A stretch of DNA of 64,000 nucleotides, taken from assembly GCA_000009845.1 (NCBI GenBank), contig AP006628.2, forward strand, positions 530,590 to 594,589, in the 5' to 3' direction. This DNA comes from Onion yellows phytoplasma OY-M (GTDB lineage Bacteria; Bacillota_I; Bacilli_A; Acholeplasmatales; Acholeplasmataceae). Positions 43,360-50,996 of this stretch are shown in pieces. The notes beneath the pieces are model-generated. The model was given only the letters and a program-made list of their open reading frames with translations. It had not been told where the DNA came from and ran no database searches. The position numbers and the translations under genes were made by a program. Position 1 is the stretch's first letter. The number at the start of each line of letters is the position of its first letter.

Positions 43360-44037
43360 TTAAAAAGTTTGTACCTTTTTAATTGTACCATCGAATTTGT
43401 TGTACTCAGTGATGGAGTAAATTGTTTCGCCATTAGAATTGTATTCGGTATGCTTGATTCTATTCCCTGTTTGGGGGTCGTACTCAGTGATGGCGTCGAT
43501 TATATTGGAAATGTATAAGGTATGCTTGATTTTATTACCTGTTTGGGGGTCGAACTCGTCGATGTAGTTGATTGTACCGTTGGGGTTGCGGTTGATTAAC
43601 TTACCTGTTTGGGGGTCGAACTCGTCGATGTAGTTGATTGTACCGTCGGAGTAGTATGTGATTTGTTTTAATTCTTCCGCAGTATATCCCGCTTCTTTAA
43701 TTTGTTGAAAAGTAAATCCTATATCTTTTAATTGTTGAAAAGTAAATCCTGCAACTCTTAATTCTTTCGCAGTATATCCTGCATCTTTTAATTCTTGCAA
43801 ACTTAAACCTGCATCTTTTAATTCTTTCGCAGTATATCCCGCTTCTTTAATTTGTTGAAAAGTAAATCCTATATCTTTTAATTGTTCAATAGTCAAATTT
43901 AATTTCTTAAAATCCGAAATATTTTGATAAAGTTTAGTTTTAAAAAATTTAACTTTATTATTTTTATCTATTTCTTTAAATTTTTCTTCATTATCATCAA
44001 ATTCTTCAATAGAATTATCAATATTTTTACGTTTCAT
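43360..44037 (-). CDS. Decapeptide-repeat plus DUF2963 protein
   Basis: 225 residues, no membrane span. Residues about 45-130 hold eight tandem repeats of ten residues of the form GYTAKELKDA / GFTFQQLKDI. From about 130 to the end are three to four DUF2963-type repeats (YDPQTGNRIKHTEYNSNGE). Repeats of the first kind occur in assorted bacterial and viral proteins and probably form a regular helical solenoid. The second kind is Mollicutes-restricted. Their fusion in an element that looks viral suggests a surface or adsorption role, which is inference. The start overlaps the upstream gene by 11 nt. Confidence 0.75.
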   Translation of the reverse strand: MKRKNIDNSIEEFDDNEEKFKEIDKNNKVKFFKTKLYQNISDFKKLNLTIEQLKDIGFTFQQIKEAGYTAKELKDAGLSLQELKDAGYTAKELRVAGFTFQQLKDIGFTFQQIKEAGYTAEELKQITYYSDGTINYIDEFDPQTGKLINRNPNGTINYIDEFDPQTGNKIKHTLYISNIIDAITEYDPQTGNRIKHTEYNSNGETIYSITEYNKFDGTIKKVQTF

Positions 44038-44518
44038 TCATTTTTGCATTAACAGGATTATATTCCATCCAAACACCATCTGATAAAGTTTTTTTGATTA
44101 ATTTACCGTGAAAACCATACTCTTCAACATTATTATATCTATCAGTTTTTTTCAACAAAAGACCATTATTTTTATCATATTCAAAAATATTATTATCATT
44201 ATCAATTTTTTTAACTAATTTATGATTAAATAAATTATAATATTCTTTTTCTCCATTATATCTTAAAAACTCATAAGGAGTATCTTTCATATATTCGTTT
44301 TCTTTTTTAAGTTTTTTATTTTCATTATATAAATCATTATTTAACTCTCTTGCTTTTACTTTAATATCTACTTCTTGTAATTTACGTCTTTCTTCGGTTT
44401 CTAAATGATATTTATAAGAAATCCCACCTATCCAAAACACAAAAAACAGTAATGTTCCAGTAGTAATTAAAAAAGGAATTATTTTATAATGTTTATTACC
44501 TATTCTAAAACTTGACAT
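44027..44518 (-). CDS. Membrane protein with coiled coil and DUF2963-like end
   Basis: 163 residues: a short cytoplasmic-type N-terminus, one membrane span (about 13-33), a charged helix (about 38-78, heptad pattern) and a C-terminal half with repeats YNGEKEYYNLFNHKLVKK and YDKNNGLLLKKTDRYNN of DUF2963 type. AAAAGAGG precedes the ATG. It overlaps the next gene, suggesting coupled translation. The paired arrangement with the decapeptide-repeat protein could be an anchored receptor-binding pair. Function unknown. Confidence 0.7.
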   Translation of the reverse strand: MSSFRIGNKHYKIIPFLITTGTLLFFVFWIGGISYKYHLETEERRKLQEVDIKVKARELNNDLYNENKKLKKENEYMKDTPYEFLRYNGEKEYYNLFNHKLVKKIDNDNNIFEYDKNNGLLLKKTDRYNNVEEYGFHGKLIKKTLSDGVWMEYNPVNAKMNET

Positions 44519-44549
44519 TTTTAAACCTCTTTTCTATTATCAAAAATAA

Positions 44550-45212
44550 TTAAAGAATTTTTTTAGCATTTTCAAATACCCATAAATATAGGAAATTAAT
44601 AAAAAATGATAAAACGAAACTCAATATTATTATAACCTTTTTAAACAAAAATAAAAAGAATTTTAAAACAATTGAAATAATATCTAATATTCTTAAAACA
44701 ATTTTAAACAACAAATCACCTATTTTAATGAAAGAGTTTAAAAGAAAATTATTAATTTCTTTCAAAAAATAAATAACAGAGCCACCAACAGCAACACTAA
44801 AAATCAGTTTTGCTATTTCTTTTATTTTTTCCCACATACTTTCACTAGGGTCCATTAATTTTTGACCAGTAAGACTTGTTATAGAACTTTTAATATAACC
44901 TATAATACTACCAAAAACATCAATAAAAATTTTTAATATTTGCATTAAAAAATCAAACAATGAACTAAATAATTTTAAAGGATAAATTAAAGTTGTTAAA
45001 TGTTCCCATATAAAAACAAATATAGTTTTTATAATATTATAAATATTAATAAAATTAATATTCCAACCAACATTAAAACCAAATAAAAAAGATGATTTAG
45101 TAAAAAAAATACTATAAAAAATACTATATAATAAATAAAAAAAATCTTTAAAATCAAAGGAAATTAAATATTTTAAAAAATTAAAACTAAAAATCATTTT
45201 CAGTATCATCAA
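44550..45212 (-). CDS. Hydrophobic multi-span membrane protein
   Basis: 220 residues, mostly Phe/Ile/Leu, with at least five predicted spans and an amphipathic middle (SSITSLTGQKLMDPSESMWEKIKEIAKLIF). It overlaps the end of the 92-residue gene by 26 nt. In filamentous phages, large hydrophobic proteins of this kind take part in assembly or exit through the membrane. That assignment here is only by position and character. Confidence 0.65.
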   Translation of the reverse strand: MMILKMIFSFNFLKYLISFDFKDFFYLLYSIFYSIFFTKSSFLFGFNVGWNINFINIYNIIKTIFVFIWEHLTTLIYPLKLFSSLFDFLMQILKIFIDVFGSIIGYIKSSITSLTGQKLMDPSESMWEKIKEIAKLIFSVAVGGSVIYFLKEINNFLLNSFIKIGDLLFKIVLRILDIISIVLKFFLFLFKKVIIILSFVLSFFINFLYLWVFENAKKIL

Positions 45213-45465
45213 TAGATTCCATAATTAAAGGATTTTTTATATTATTTAATTGATTTTTTAATTTTAAATTTTCTTTTAAAATTTCATCTAAATTATTATT
45301 TTCTTTATTTTCTTGATTATTATCTTTTTCATCAAAAATACCTTCAGAAAAATTAAGTCCTCCATTTTCTCCAAATTCTTTAATCATTGTTTCAACATGT
45401 TTTCTATATATACCTAAGTAATTCCCCATATTTGCCATTAATCTAACTAGAGGCACCATATTCAC
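45187..45465 (-). CDS. Small acidic protein
   Basis: 92 residues from a GTG at 45465 (an internal ATG at 45459 is also possible). The first third is amphipathic, the rest is Asn/Glu/Asp-rich with a short coiled coil (DEILKENLKLKNQLNNI). No membrane span. AAAGGT lies about 13 bases upstream. The gene overlaps the following hydrophobic protein gene. Unknown function; could be a soluble scaffold or single-strand-DNA-associated protein. Confidence 0.55.
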   Translation of the reverse strand: MNMVPLVRLMANMGNYLGIYRKHVETMIKEFGENGGLNFSEGIFDEKDNNQENKENNNLDEILKENLKLKNQLNNIKNPLIMESIDDTENDF

Positions 45466-45485
45466 TAATACTAATTTTACCTTTT

Positions 45486-45656
45486 TTAGAGATAATGGTT
45501 TACTATATCTCGTAATTCATCACTAAAATCATATTTACTTTTCAATTCTTTAATATAAAAATAAAGCCAATAAATAAAAATACCAAAGATAAAAGAAGTA
45601 AAAGAAATAAATACTTTAGATTCAACAATATTAATAATTGTTTGTTGTATATCCAT
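45486..45656 (-). CDS. Small single-span membrane protein (56 aa)
   Basis: ATG 45654-45656 after AAAGGAATAATTG; 56 residues, MDIQQTIINIVES, then a span (VFISFTSFIFGIFIYWLYFY) and a charged tail. Typical of minor coat or assembly proteins of filamentous phages in size and layout, but no family is recognised. Confidence 0.6.
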   Translation of the reverse strand: MDIQQTIINIVESKVFISFTSFIFGIFIYWLYFYIKELKSKYDFSDELRDIVNHYL

Positions 45657-45677
45657 CAATTATTCCTTTCTATAAAA

Positions 45678-45842
45678 TTATTGCCTTTTTAATTTCTTTA
45701 TTACTTCAACTATTTTATTATCTTTTTGAATTGTTTCTAATTCTTTATTATTTTTGGTAAAAAAATTAATATATAAAAAAATACCAATAATTGCACCCAT
45801 CAATAAACAAATAAAATTATCAAATAAATTATATTTTTTCAT
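45678..45842 (-). CDS. Small single-span membrane protein (54 aa)
   Basis: ATG 45840-45842 after AAAGGAAAATTAG; 54 residues with a span (FICLLMGAIIGIFLYINFF) and a basic, helical tail ending KKLKRQ. Contained in the element's leftward operon, 11 nt from the preceding gene. Confidence 0.6.
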   Translation of the reverse strand: MKKYNLFDNFICLLMGAIIGIFLYINFFTKNNKELETIQKDNKIVEVIKKLKRQ

Positions 45843-45853
45843 CTAATTTTCCT

Positions 45854-46186
45854 TTATTCTTTTTCAACCTTTTCATAATCTAATTTTTCAAAAAGCAATT
45901 TAGGCATAAAGCGAGCTATTAAATAAAATAAAAACAAACTAATAACCGAAATTAAACCAATAGTTAAAAAAAATTCTTCATTAAAAATTATTACAGTGAA
46001 AAAATAACGTAATAAAAAAATTAAAGAAGAATATAATAATAAAATCCCACAACTAATAAACGAAATAAAACTCATTATAAAACCAAATAAATTCAAACAA
46101 GCAGCATTTATATTGATTCCCAAATCACTTCCGCAACATTGACAATGTTCGTAAAATTCTTTTTTCAATTTTTGTTGTTTATCCAT
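45854..46186 (-). CDS. Membrane protein with CxxC, 110 aa
   Basis: 110 residues. A soluble start with CQCCGSD (possible metal or disulfide site) is followed by three membrane spans between about residues 30 and 95 and a charged tail. AAAGGATTTTTTC precedes the ATG. Family not recognised. Confidence 0.65.
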   Translation of the reverse strand: MDKQQKLKKEFYEHCQCCGSDLGININAACLNLFGFIMSFISFISCGILLLYSSLIFLLRYFFTVIIFNEEFFLTIGLISVISLFLFYLIARFMPKLLFEKLDYEKVEKE

Positions 46187-46243
46187 TTTGAAAAAATCCT
46201 TTCTTTTAACTTAATTTATTCATATATTCATATATTATCCTTA

Positions 46244-46271
46244 ATGAGTGTTTTTTTAAAAAAACACTCAT
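46244..46271. repeat. Perfect 28-nt palindrome
   Basis: ATGAGTGTTTTTTT followed directly by its complement, immediately after the 37-residue gene's stop. It could form a cruciform or an RNA hairpin that protects or ends the transcript of the two smallest, coat-like genes, as central terminators do in filamentous phages. It lacks a following T-run. Confidence 0.7.
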
Positions 46272-46385
46272 TTATTTAATCCATGTAATTTTAGTTGCAT
46301 CGGGAACAATAAAACCAAGTTTATAAGCTGCAAATATAAAAATACAACCAAGAGCAATTAAAATTAATATTTGTCTTAAAGTCAT
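46272..46385 (-). CDS. Coat-like 37-residue membrane peptide
   Basis: ATG 46383-46385 after AAAAAGGAGGATAAAAA, the strongest ribosome binding site in the element. 37 residues: MTLRQ, one span (ILILIALGCIFIFAAYKLGFI), then a short tail ending TWIK. Too short for most gene finders. Size, span and strong translation signal fit a phage coat or assembly peptide; this is inference. Confidence 0.65.
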   Translation of the reverse strand: MTLRQILILIALGCIFIFAAYKLGFIVPDATKITWIK

Positions 46386-46403
46386 TTTTTATCCTCCTTT
46401 TTA

Positions 46404-46568
46404 TTATTTAGCTATTGATAAATAACCTTTTGAAGCAAAATAAACAATCAAAGGAATAACAATGCCTAATGTAGGTAAAATCCAATATGTAAAAAAACTG
46501 CCTAAAGTTAATTTATTTCTTCTAAAAGATTTTTTACTGAAATAAGAACGTCTGTAATTTCTCGCCAT
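46404..46568 (-). CDS. Coat-like 54-residue basic membrane protein
   Basis: ATG 46566-46568 after AAAAAAGGAGATTAAA. 54 residues: an arginine/lysine/tyrosine-rich start (MARNYRRSYFSKKSFRRNK), then one hydrophobic span (FFTYWILPTLGIVIPLIVYF) and a short end. A basic end to bind DNA and a single span is the layout of filamentous-phage major coat proteins, though there the basic end is usually C-terminal. First gene of the operon, nearest the right end of the element. Confidence 0.65.
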   Translation of the reverse strand: MARNYRRSYFSKKSFRRNKLTLGSFFTYWILPTLGIVIPLIVYFASKGYLSIAK

Positions 46569-46632
46569 TTTAATCTCCTTTTTTATTATTTAATAAGAAA
46601 AATATTTTTTAGTATTTAGAAACAATAAGGAA

Positions 46633-46650
46633 ACCAACTTAAAAGTTGGT
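46633..46650. terminator. Hairpin near the right end of the element
   Basis: ACCAACTT, AA, AAGTTGGT and then a T-run on the plus strand, 20 bases inside the right inverted repeat. It would stop rightward transcription leaving the element, or serve as a subterminal hairpin for a single-strand transposition intermediate. Confidence 0.65.
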
Positions 46651-46669
46651 ATTTTTTTTAATGGTTCTT

Positions 46670-46681
46670 TAATCGCCTACA
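46670..46681 (-). repeat. Right terminal inverted repeat of element copy 1
   Basis: Exact complement of TGTAGGCGATTA at 39831-39842. Host dnaB homology begins at about CAAG 46687-46690. Confidence 0.85.
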
Positions 46682-46686
46682 ATATT

Positions 46687-46950
46687 CAAGAAAAACTGTT
46701 CCAACAACTCTTAAAAATTATTAGTCCTTCTTTTGAAAACAAAGATCCTTATCATAAGAATCTATACTACCAAGAAATCTTTGATAAATTAAGAAAATTT
46801 ATGTCCTTTATACCTCATTCCTCCGATAAAACCTTATTAACTTTAAATCAAATGGCTTCTTGTCATCCTGAATTTTTTGAAACTGATAACCAAGCAAAAC
46901 AAAAAATTCAAGAAGAATATTACCGTTTATCAGAAACCTTCAAAGGCTTT
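46687..46950 (+). pseudogene. dnaB: dnaB fragment between the element and the second PMU
   Basis: About 87 codons matching residues about 118-207 of the intact dnaB at 57686 (QEKLFQQLLKIISPSFENKDPYHKN ... YYRLSETFKG). It is truncated on the left by element copy 1 and on the right by the start of the second PMU. It is therefore a relic of a dnaB gene of the first PMU. The annotated-looking ATG at 46801 is internal. Confidence 0.9.
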
Positions 46951-47090
46951 GAGGTGTTCCAAAACTTTAGACACTTTTTACTTTTTAAAAATTCTTTAAG
47001 ATTAACTATTAAGTTAGTCTTTTTTTTCTTTTCTAAGACTAAAAAAATAATTTCTTATCTTTTCTAAAAACGTTTTTAGAAAGGGATTAA

Positions 47091-47696
47091 ATGTTAAGAG
47101 AAGAATTATTTAAAGATTTTTTAAAAAACAAAAAGAATTTAGAAATACGAAATCAATTAATCGATTTACATTTGCCATTAGTAAATAAATTAGTTAAGCA
47201 ATTTAAATATTATCCGCGTGTCCTTCAAAAAGAGGATTTATACCAAGAAGGGGTTTTAGGATTAATCAAAGCCCTCAATCATTACCAAGATTTAGGTTAT
47301 GACTTTATCGCTTATGCTACTCCAACCATCAAATCGGAAATAAGAGAAATAATAAGAAAAAGCCATTCTCCCTCAATCCCACAAAAAAATCATAAAAAGG
47401 ATAATCTTTCTTTTCAAGAAGATTTTTGTGAACCATATCAAATAAATAAACTAAATCCTCATCAATTATGGTTAAAACAAGTTAATCACGAAATCTTTTT
47501 AAAAAAAATGAAAGCTAAATTAAGCGAAACCGAATTCAAAATTATCCATTTAAGTTTTGGTGTTCCTTTAGGGAATATCAACGAAGATTATCAAATTTGT
47601 TATACCAACGCTGAAATCGCTGAAAAACTCAATTTATCTTTAAAACAAATAGAAAATATTAAAAACATTGCTATCAAAAAATTAAAAAAACGTTAA
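47091..47696 (+). CDS. fliA: PMU sigma factor (sigma-70 family)
   Basis: 201 residues. Region 2: LHLPLVNKLVKQFKYYPRVLQKEDLYQEGVLGLIKALNHY and FIAYATPTIKSEIREIIRK. A shortened region 3 follows, and region 4 has the helix-turn-helix TNAEIAEKLNLSLKQIENIKNIAIKKLKK. Such PMU sigma factors are annotated fliA or sigF and probably direct transcription of PMU genes. AGAAAGGGATTAA precedes the ATG. A terminator follows, so it forms its own unit. Confidence 0.9.
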   Translation: MLREELFKDFLKNKKNLEIRNQLIDLHLPLVNKLVKQFKYYPRVLQKEDLYQEGVLGLIKALNHYQDLGYDFIAYATPTIKSEIREIIRKSHSPSIPQKNHKKDNLSFQEDFCEPYQINKLNPHQLWLKQVNHEIFLKKMKAKLSETEFKIIHLSFGVPLGNINEDYQICYTNAEIAEKLNLSLKQIENIKNIAIKKLKKR

Positions 47697-47750
47697 CCTT
47701 TCTCGTCCGTAATGACGTTAAACTAGTTATTTGAAACAATAAAAAAAACC

Positions 47751-47778
47751 AGATTACTTTCAAAGTAATCTTTTTTTT
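47751..47778 (+). terminator. Terminator of the PMU sigma gene
   Basis: AGATTACTTT, C, AAAGTAATCT and a T-run, 54 bases after the stop. Confidence 0.88.
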
Positions 47779-47927
47779 ATATCAAAACCAAACATAAAAC
47801 TTTTGAAACAACAGTGATAAATGATTCCAACATCAACAAATTAGATAATCGTCCAATACATTTGTTTTCAAAAGTTTTAATAATGAAAAAATTAAAAAAA
47901 TATATCAAAAAAAAGGAAAAATAAAAT

Positions 47928-48257
47928 ATGTTAAATAAAGTTCAATTAATCGGTCGTCTAAGCCATGATTTAGAAAAACAATACATTAACAGTAATAACG
48001 AACAAATCCCTAAAATTGATTTTCAATTAGCGGTTAACCTTAAAGAGATAACCCAATTCATCCCCTGTGTCGCTTTTCGAAAACAAGCCGAAAACATGAA
48101 GAAATATTTACATAAAGGTTCGAAAATTTATCTTGAAGGGATATTATCCATCCAAAAATATACGAATAATGAAGGTCAAATTAAAACTAACACTAAAGTT
48201 ATTCTTCAAAACGTGATCTTTTTAGATAATAAACCACAAGAAAATTTATCTTTTTAA
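47928..48257 (+). CDS. ssb: PMU single-strand DNA-binding protein
   Basis: 109 residues with the OB-fold start MLNKVQLIGRLSHDLEKQY and the segment FIPCVAFRKQAENMKKYLHKGSKIYLEGIL. It protects single-stranded DNA during PMU replication together with DnaB and DnaG downstream. The acidic C-terminal tip of chromosomal SSB is reduced to ENLSF, so its partner interactions may differ. AAAAAGGAAAAATAAA precedes the ATG. Confidence 0.92.
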   Translation: MLNKVQLIGRLSHDLEKQYINSNNEQIPKIDFQLAVNLKEITQFIPCVAFRKQAENMKKYLHKGSKIYLEGILSIQKYTNNEGQIKTNTKVILQNVIFLDNKPQENLSF

Positions 48258-48293
48258 AAAAAATAAATTCATAAACTAAGGAGAAAAATAAAC

Positions 48294-48584
48294 ATGAATA
48301 AAAAAGAACTAATTAAAAAAATAGCTGAGGTAAATAAAACCTCAATTTCAAAAACAGAAGAATTTTATAACTCATTTGAGAATACTCTAATTAAAGCAAT
48401 CATATCAAATGAAGAAGTGTCTTTATCCTCTAAAATTGGCAAATTCAAATTAAAACCAAGAAAAGCCTACATCGGTAGAAACCCTAAAACAAAGAAAAAA
48501 CTAAAAATTCCTGCCAAAACCGTAGTCACTTTCAAACTTTCTAAAACCATTAAAGACCAAGCGAAAACTTTAATTTTAAAATAA
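48294..48584 (+). CDS. himA: HU/IHF-type DNA-binding protein
   Basis: 96 residues of the HU fold: MNKKELIKKIAEVNKTSISKTEEF, LSSKIGKFKLKPRKAYIGRNPKTKK, and a basic end. Bends and packs DNA, probably helping replication or transposition of the PMU. AAGGAG precedes the ATG; 37 nt after ssb. Confidence 0.92.
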   Translation: MNKKELIKKIAEVNKTSISKTEEFYNSFENTLIKAIISNEEVSLSSKIGKFKLKPRKAYIGRNPKTKKKLKIPAKTVVTFKLSKTIKDQAKTLILK

Positions 48585-48626
48585 CCAAATTATTTTCTTT
48601 CAAAAACCTAAGAAAGGAGGTTATTC

Positions 48627-50417
48627 ATGAAATTAAATAAAAAAAATTATCTGAGTTTGATCGGATTATTAAGTTTAGGTTTCTTGATTTTATTAATCTT
48701 TGGTATCACTCATTCTCACTCAACAACTAAAACTCCATCATTAACTAAACAACCTTCATCAACACAACCACAAGAGATCGACCACCAAATCAAATTAGAA
48801 CAAGCCAAAATCAAAGAATTACAACAAAAAGATCAAACCTTAAAAACCCAAATTGATGAAAATGTTAAAACTTTAACCGACATTATTACTAAAATTAAAA
48901 CTCTGCAAAATGAATTAACTAATAACCCACAATTACCCCCAAACACGAAAACTCAAAAACAACAACAATTAACCGAACTAAAAAATCAACAACAAACTCA
49001 ACAAACCTTAGTCGATAATTTATTAGAACAAAGAAGAGCGTTAAACCAAAATCAAAAAGAAAAACAAGAAGAACTAGAAAAATTAGCTAAAGAAAAGGAT
49101 CAACTGCAAACCCAAGAAAACCTCCAGCAACAAATTTTTCAATTAAATCAAGCCCTTAATTATGTGGAAGCTAATCAAAAAAGAATTGAAGAATTAAAAA
49201 CTCAAAAAGAATATCGAAATAATCAAACCGAATTAAAAAATTTCAAGGATTTTCAACTGTTCTTAACTGATCAAAAATTCGCTTTTGAAAAACAAAAGAA
49301 AAATTTAACTATCCAATTAAATCATTTAAAAGAAAACAAACCTCTTCCTCATACTAAAAAACAAGTGACATTCAAAGACGTTTACGGCATGGAAACAGAA
49401 AAAGAAGAATTAGAAGATTTATTAACTTATTTTAAAACCAATCAAACTTTAATTAACTTCGATCAAGTCCGCCCCAAAGGTTATTTACTTTATGGTCCAC
49501 CAGGAACAGGAAAAACCTTTTTAATCAAAGCTCTTTGTGGCGAGGCTAACGTTCACTTTATTAATTTAATTCCTGCTAAATTTAGACAAAAATACATCGG
49601 TGAAGGAGAAAAAGAAGTGGAGAAAGTGTGGCAAGAAGCAGAAATTCATGATAAAACCATTATCTTTATTGATGAAATTGAAGGATTAGAAAATCGTAAT
49701 GATTCCAACATTTCTTCAGGAGGAGTCAATGTGATTAATACTTTATTAGATAAATTAGATGGTTTTAATAGTAGTAATAAAAAAATTGTTTTAATGGGAG
49801 CGACTAATAACCTTCATAAAATTGATACGGCTTTACGCAGTCGTTTTAGTAAAGAAATCTATATCGGTCATTTAAAAGATTCCGAAATTGAAGGTTATTT
49901 AAAACATATTATCACCCCTTATCAAATTAGTTATCATACTTTCTTAGCTTTAAAAGAGATTACTCAATTATGTCAAGGAAAAAACCTCTCTAACCGTGAT
50001 TTAACCACGATCATCGAAGAAGCTTACAAAAAAACGGCTAAATGGTCTCAACAAAACCCTCAAACTCACGCCGTCATGTTGCCTTCTGATATCGAAGAAG
50101 TCTTAAATTTAAAATTAAAAATAAAACCTGATCGTCAACAAGTTAAAAAAAGAAGAGAAGCTTGTGAAAATCAATACGCTCAATGGCGTCAAGGAATCCT
50201 TCAATATTTAGATAAACCCAAAGATGAAACTAAGATTGAATGTCAATATACCTTTGATTACCTTAATGGAATTGGTTATTACGAAAGTCAATATTATCAA
50301 AACCAAAAAGAATTAAATAATATTAATCAGCAATTAACTAAAATTCACAAAGAAAATAAAATCTCCCAATTAGAACAAGAGTTAATAACTTTAAACCAAA
50401 CCCCTGACAAATACTAA
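48627..50417 (+). CDS. Membrane-anchored coiled-coil AAA ATPase (FtsH-like, no peptidase)
   Basis: 596 residues starting after AAAGGAGGTTATTC. One N-terminal span (about 9-28), a long coiled coil (about 45-230), then an AAA domain: Walker A YGPPGTGKT (near 288), Walker B IIFIDEIEGLE, and GATNNLHKIDTALRSRF. No HExxH protease part, unlike the chromosomal FtsH; these PMU genes are often annotated hflB. The frame ends in TAA at 50417, but homologous coding sequence continues past it (see next entry), so this copy is probably truncated by a nonsense mutation. Confidence 0.85.
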   Translation: MKLNKKNYLSLIGLLSLGFLILLIFGITHSHSTTKTPSLTKQPSSTQPQEIDHQIKLEQAKIKELQQKDQTLKTQIDENVKTLTDIITKIKTLQNELTNNPQLPPNTKTQKQQQLTELKNQQQTQQTLVDNLLEQRRALNQNQKEKQEELEKLAKEKDQLQTQENLQQQIFQLNQALNYVEANQKRIEELKTQKEYRNNQTELKNFKDFQLFLTDQKFAFEKQKKNLTIQLNHLKENKPLPHTKKQVTFKDVYGMETEKEELEDLLTYFKTNQTLINFDQVRPKGYLLYGPPGTGKTFLIKALCGEANVHFINLIPAKFRQKYIGEGEKEVEKVWQEAEIHDKTIIFIDEIEGLENRNDSNISSGGVNVINTLLDKLDGFNSSNKKIVLMGATNNLHKIDTALRSRFSKEIYIGHLKDSEIEGYLKHIITPYQISYHTFLALKEITQLCQGKNLSNRDLTTIIEEAYKKTAKWSQQNPQTHAVMLPSDIEEVLNLKLKIKPDRQQVKKRREACENQYAQWRQGILQYLDKPKDETKIECQYTFDYLNGIGYYESQYYQNQKELNNINQQLTKIHKENKISQLEQELITLNQTPDKY

Positions 50418-50923
50418 CAAACGATTAAAGATAAAAACCAAGAAATCATCGATATTAAAAACAAACTTAAAACTCTTCCAACTCAAGAAGAAAGATTAAG
50501 AAAAGAATTGAAACTAGTCGAAAATCGTCGTGAACTTCAAAAAGGACCATCTAATTTAGTTTGTTACATCAAAGAACTCCATCCCTTCGACCGTTGGAAT
50601 AAAGATGGTGATACCTATAATCACACCACTTTAAACGGCTTTAACAGCGCTCATTTCTATACCAAAGATGACAGTATTTAGATAATTATGTTAATTTCGA
50701 AAAACACGAACACAAAGGCCCAGGTTACAACTACTTAATCCTTAAATACAAAGGCCCTAAATACTTCTTAGAAGACGACAAAGACTACTACCTTGGTCGT
50801 GCGTTTGTTCATAACTCTGATTTCGAATTAACCAATTTCCATCTCCACTTCAACCCTGTCCGTAAAACTTTATCTCTTTACCAAGACAAACATCATACAA
50901 AACCTCAAAATAATAATCAAAAA
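50418..50923 (+). pseudogene. Former C-terminal domain of the PMU AAA protein
   Basis: In the same frame after the TAA, Lys/Glu coiled coil continues and leads into HPFDRWNKDGDTYNHTTLNGF, the domain also found at the end of the 53489 gene. One T is missing near 50679 relative to that paralog, shifting the frame. The region ends HHTKPQNNNQK with a stop. It shows that the AAA protein once carried this domain. Confidence 0.8.
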
Positions 50924-50940
50924 TAATTTCACCACCATCA

Positions 50941-50966
50941 AAAGACTCTCATATAGAGTCTTTTTT
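50941..50966 (+). terminator. Rho-independent terminator
   Basis: AAAGACTCT, CATAT, AGAGTCTTT and a T-run. Confidence 0.9.
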
Positions 50967-50996
50967 ATTTTAAAACTAAACCCTGAAAGGAGGTGT

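Larger units (their letters stand above)
39824..46686 (-). mobile_element. 6.9-kb helicase-HUH element, copy 1 (virus-like, integrated)
   Basis: Bounded by 12-bp inverted repeats TGTAGGCGATTA (39831-39842) and its complement (46670-46681), with CAAG outside each end (39820-39823 and 46687-46690). All genes read leftward: nine small, mostly membrane proteins, then the helicase-HUH gene. The left host gene is a sigma-factor 5' part and the right one is a dnaB middle part, so the two flanks were not originally adjacent. A second copy starts at 62189 with near-identical left-end sequence. No integrase or other transposase lies inside. Candidate integrated single-stranded-DNA phage or HUH transposon. 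Confidence 0.82.

Noticed and set aside
39824-46686. Calling the element a Helitron
   Set aside because: Domain order is reversed, the helicase is UvrD type and not Pif1 type, the ends are inverted repeats, and the other genes look phage-like. Only the HUH class is shared.
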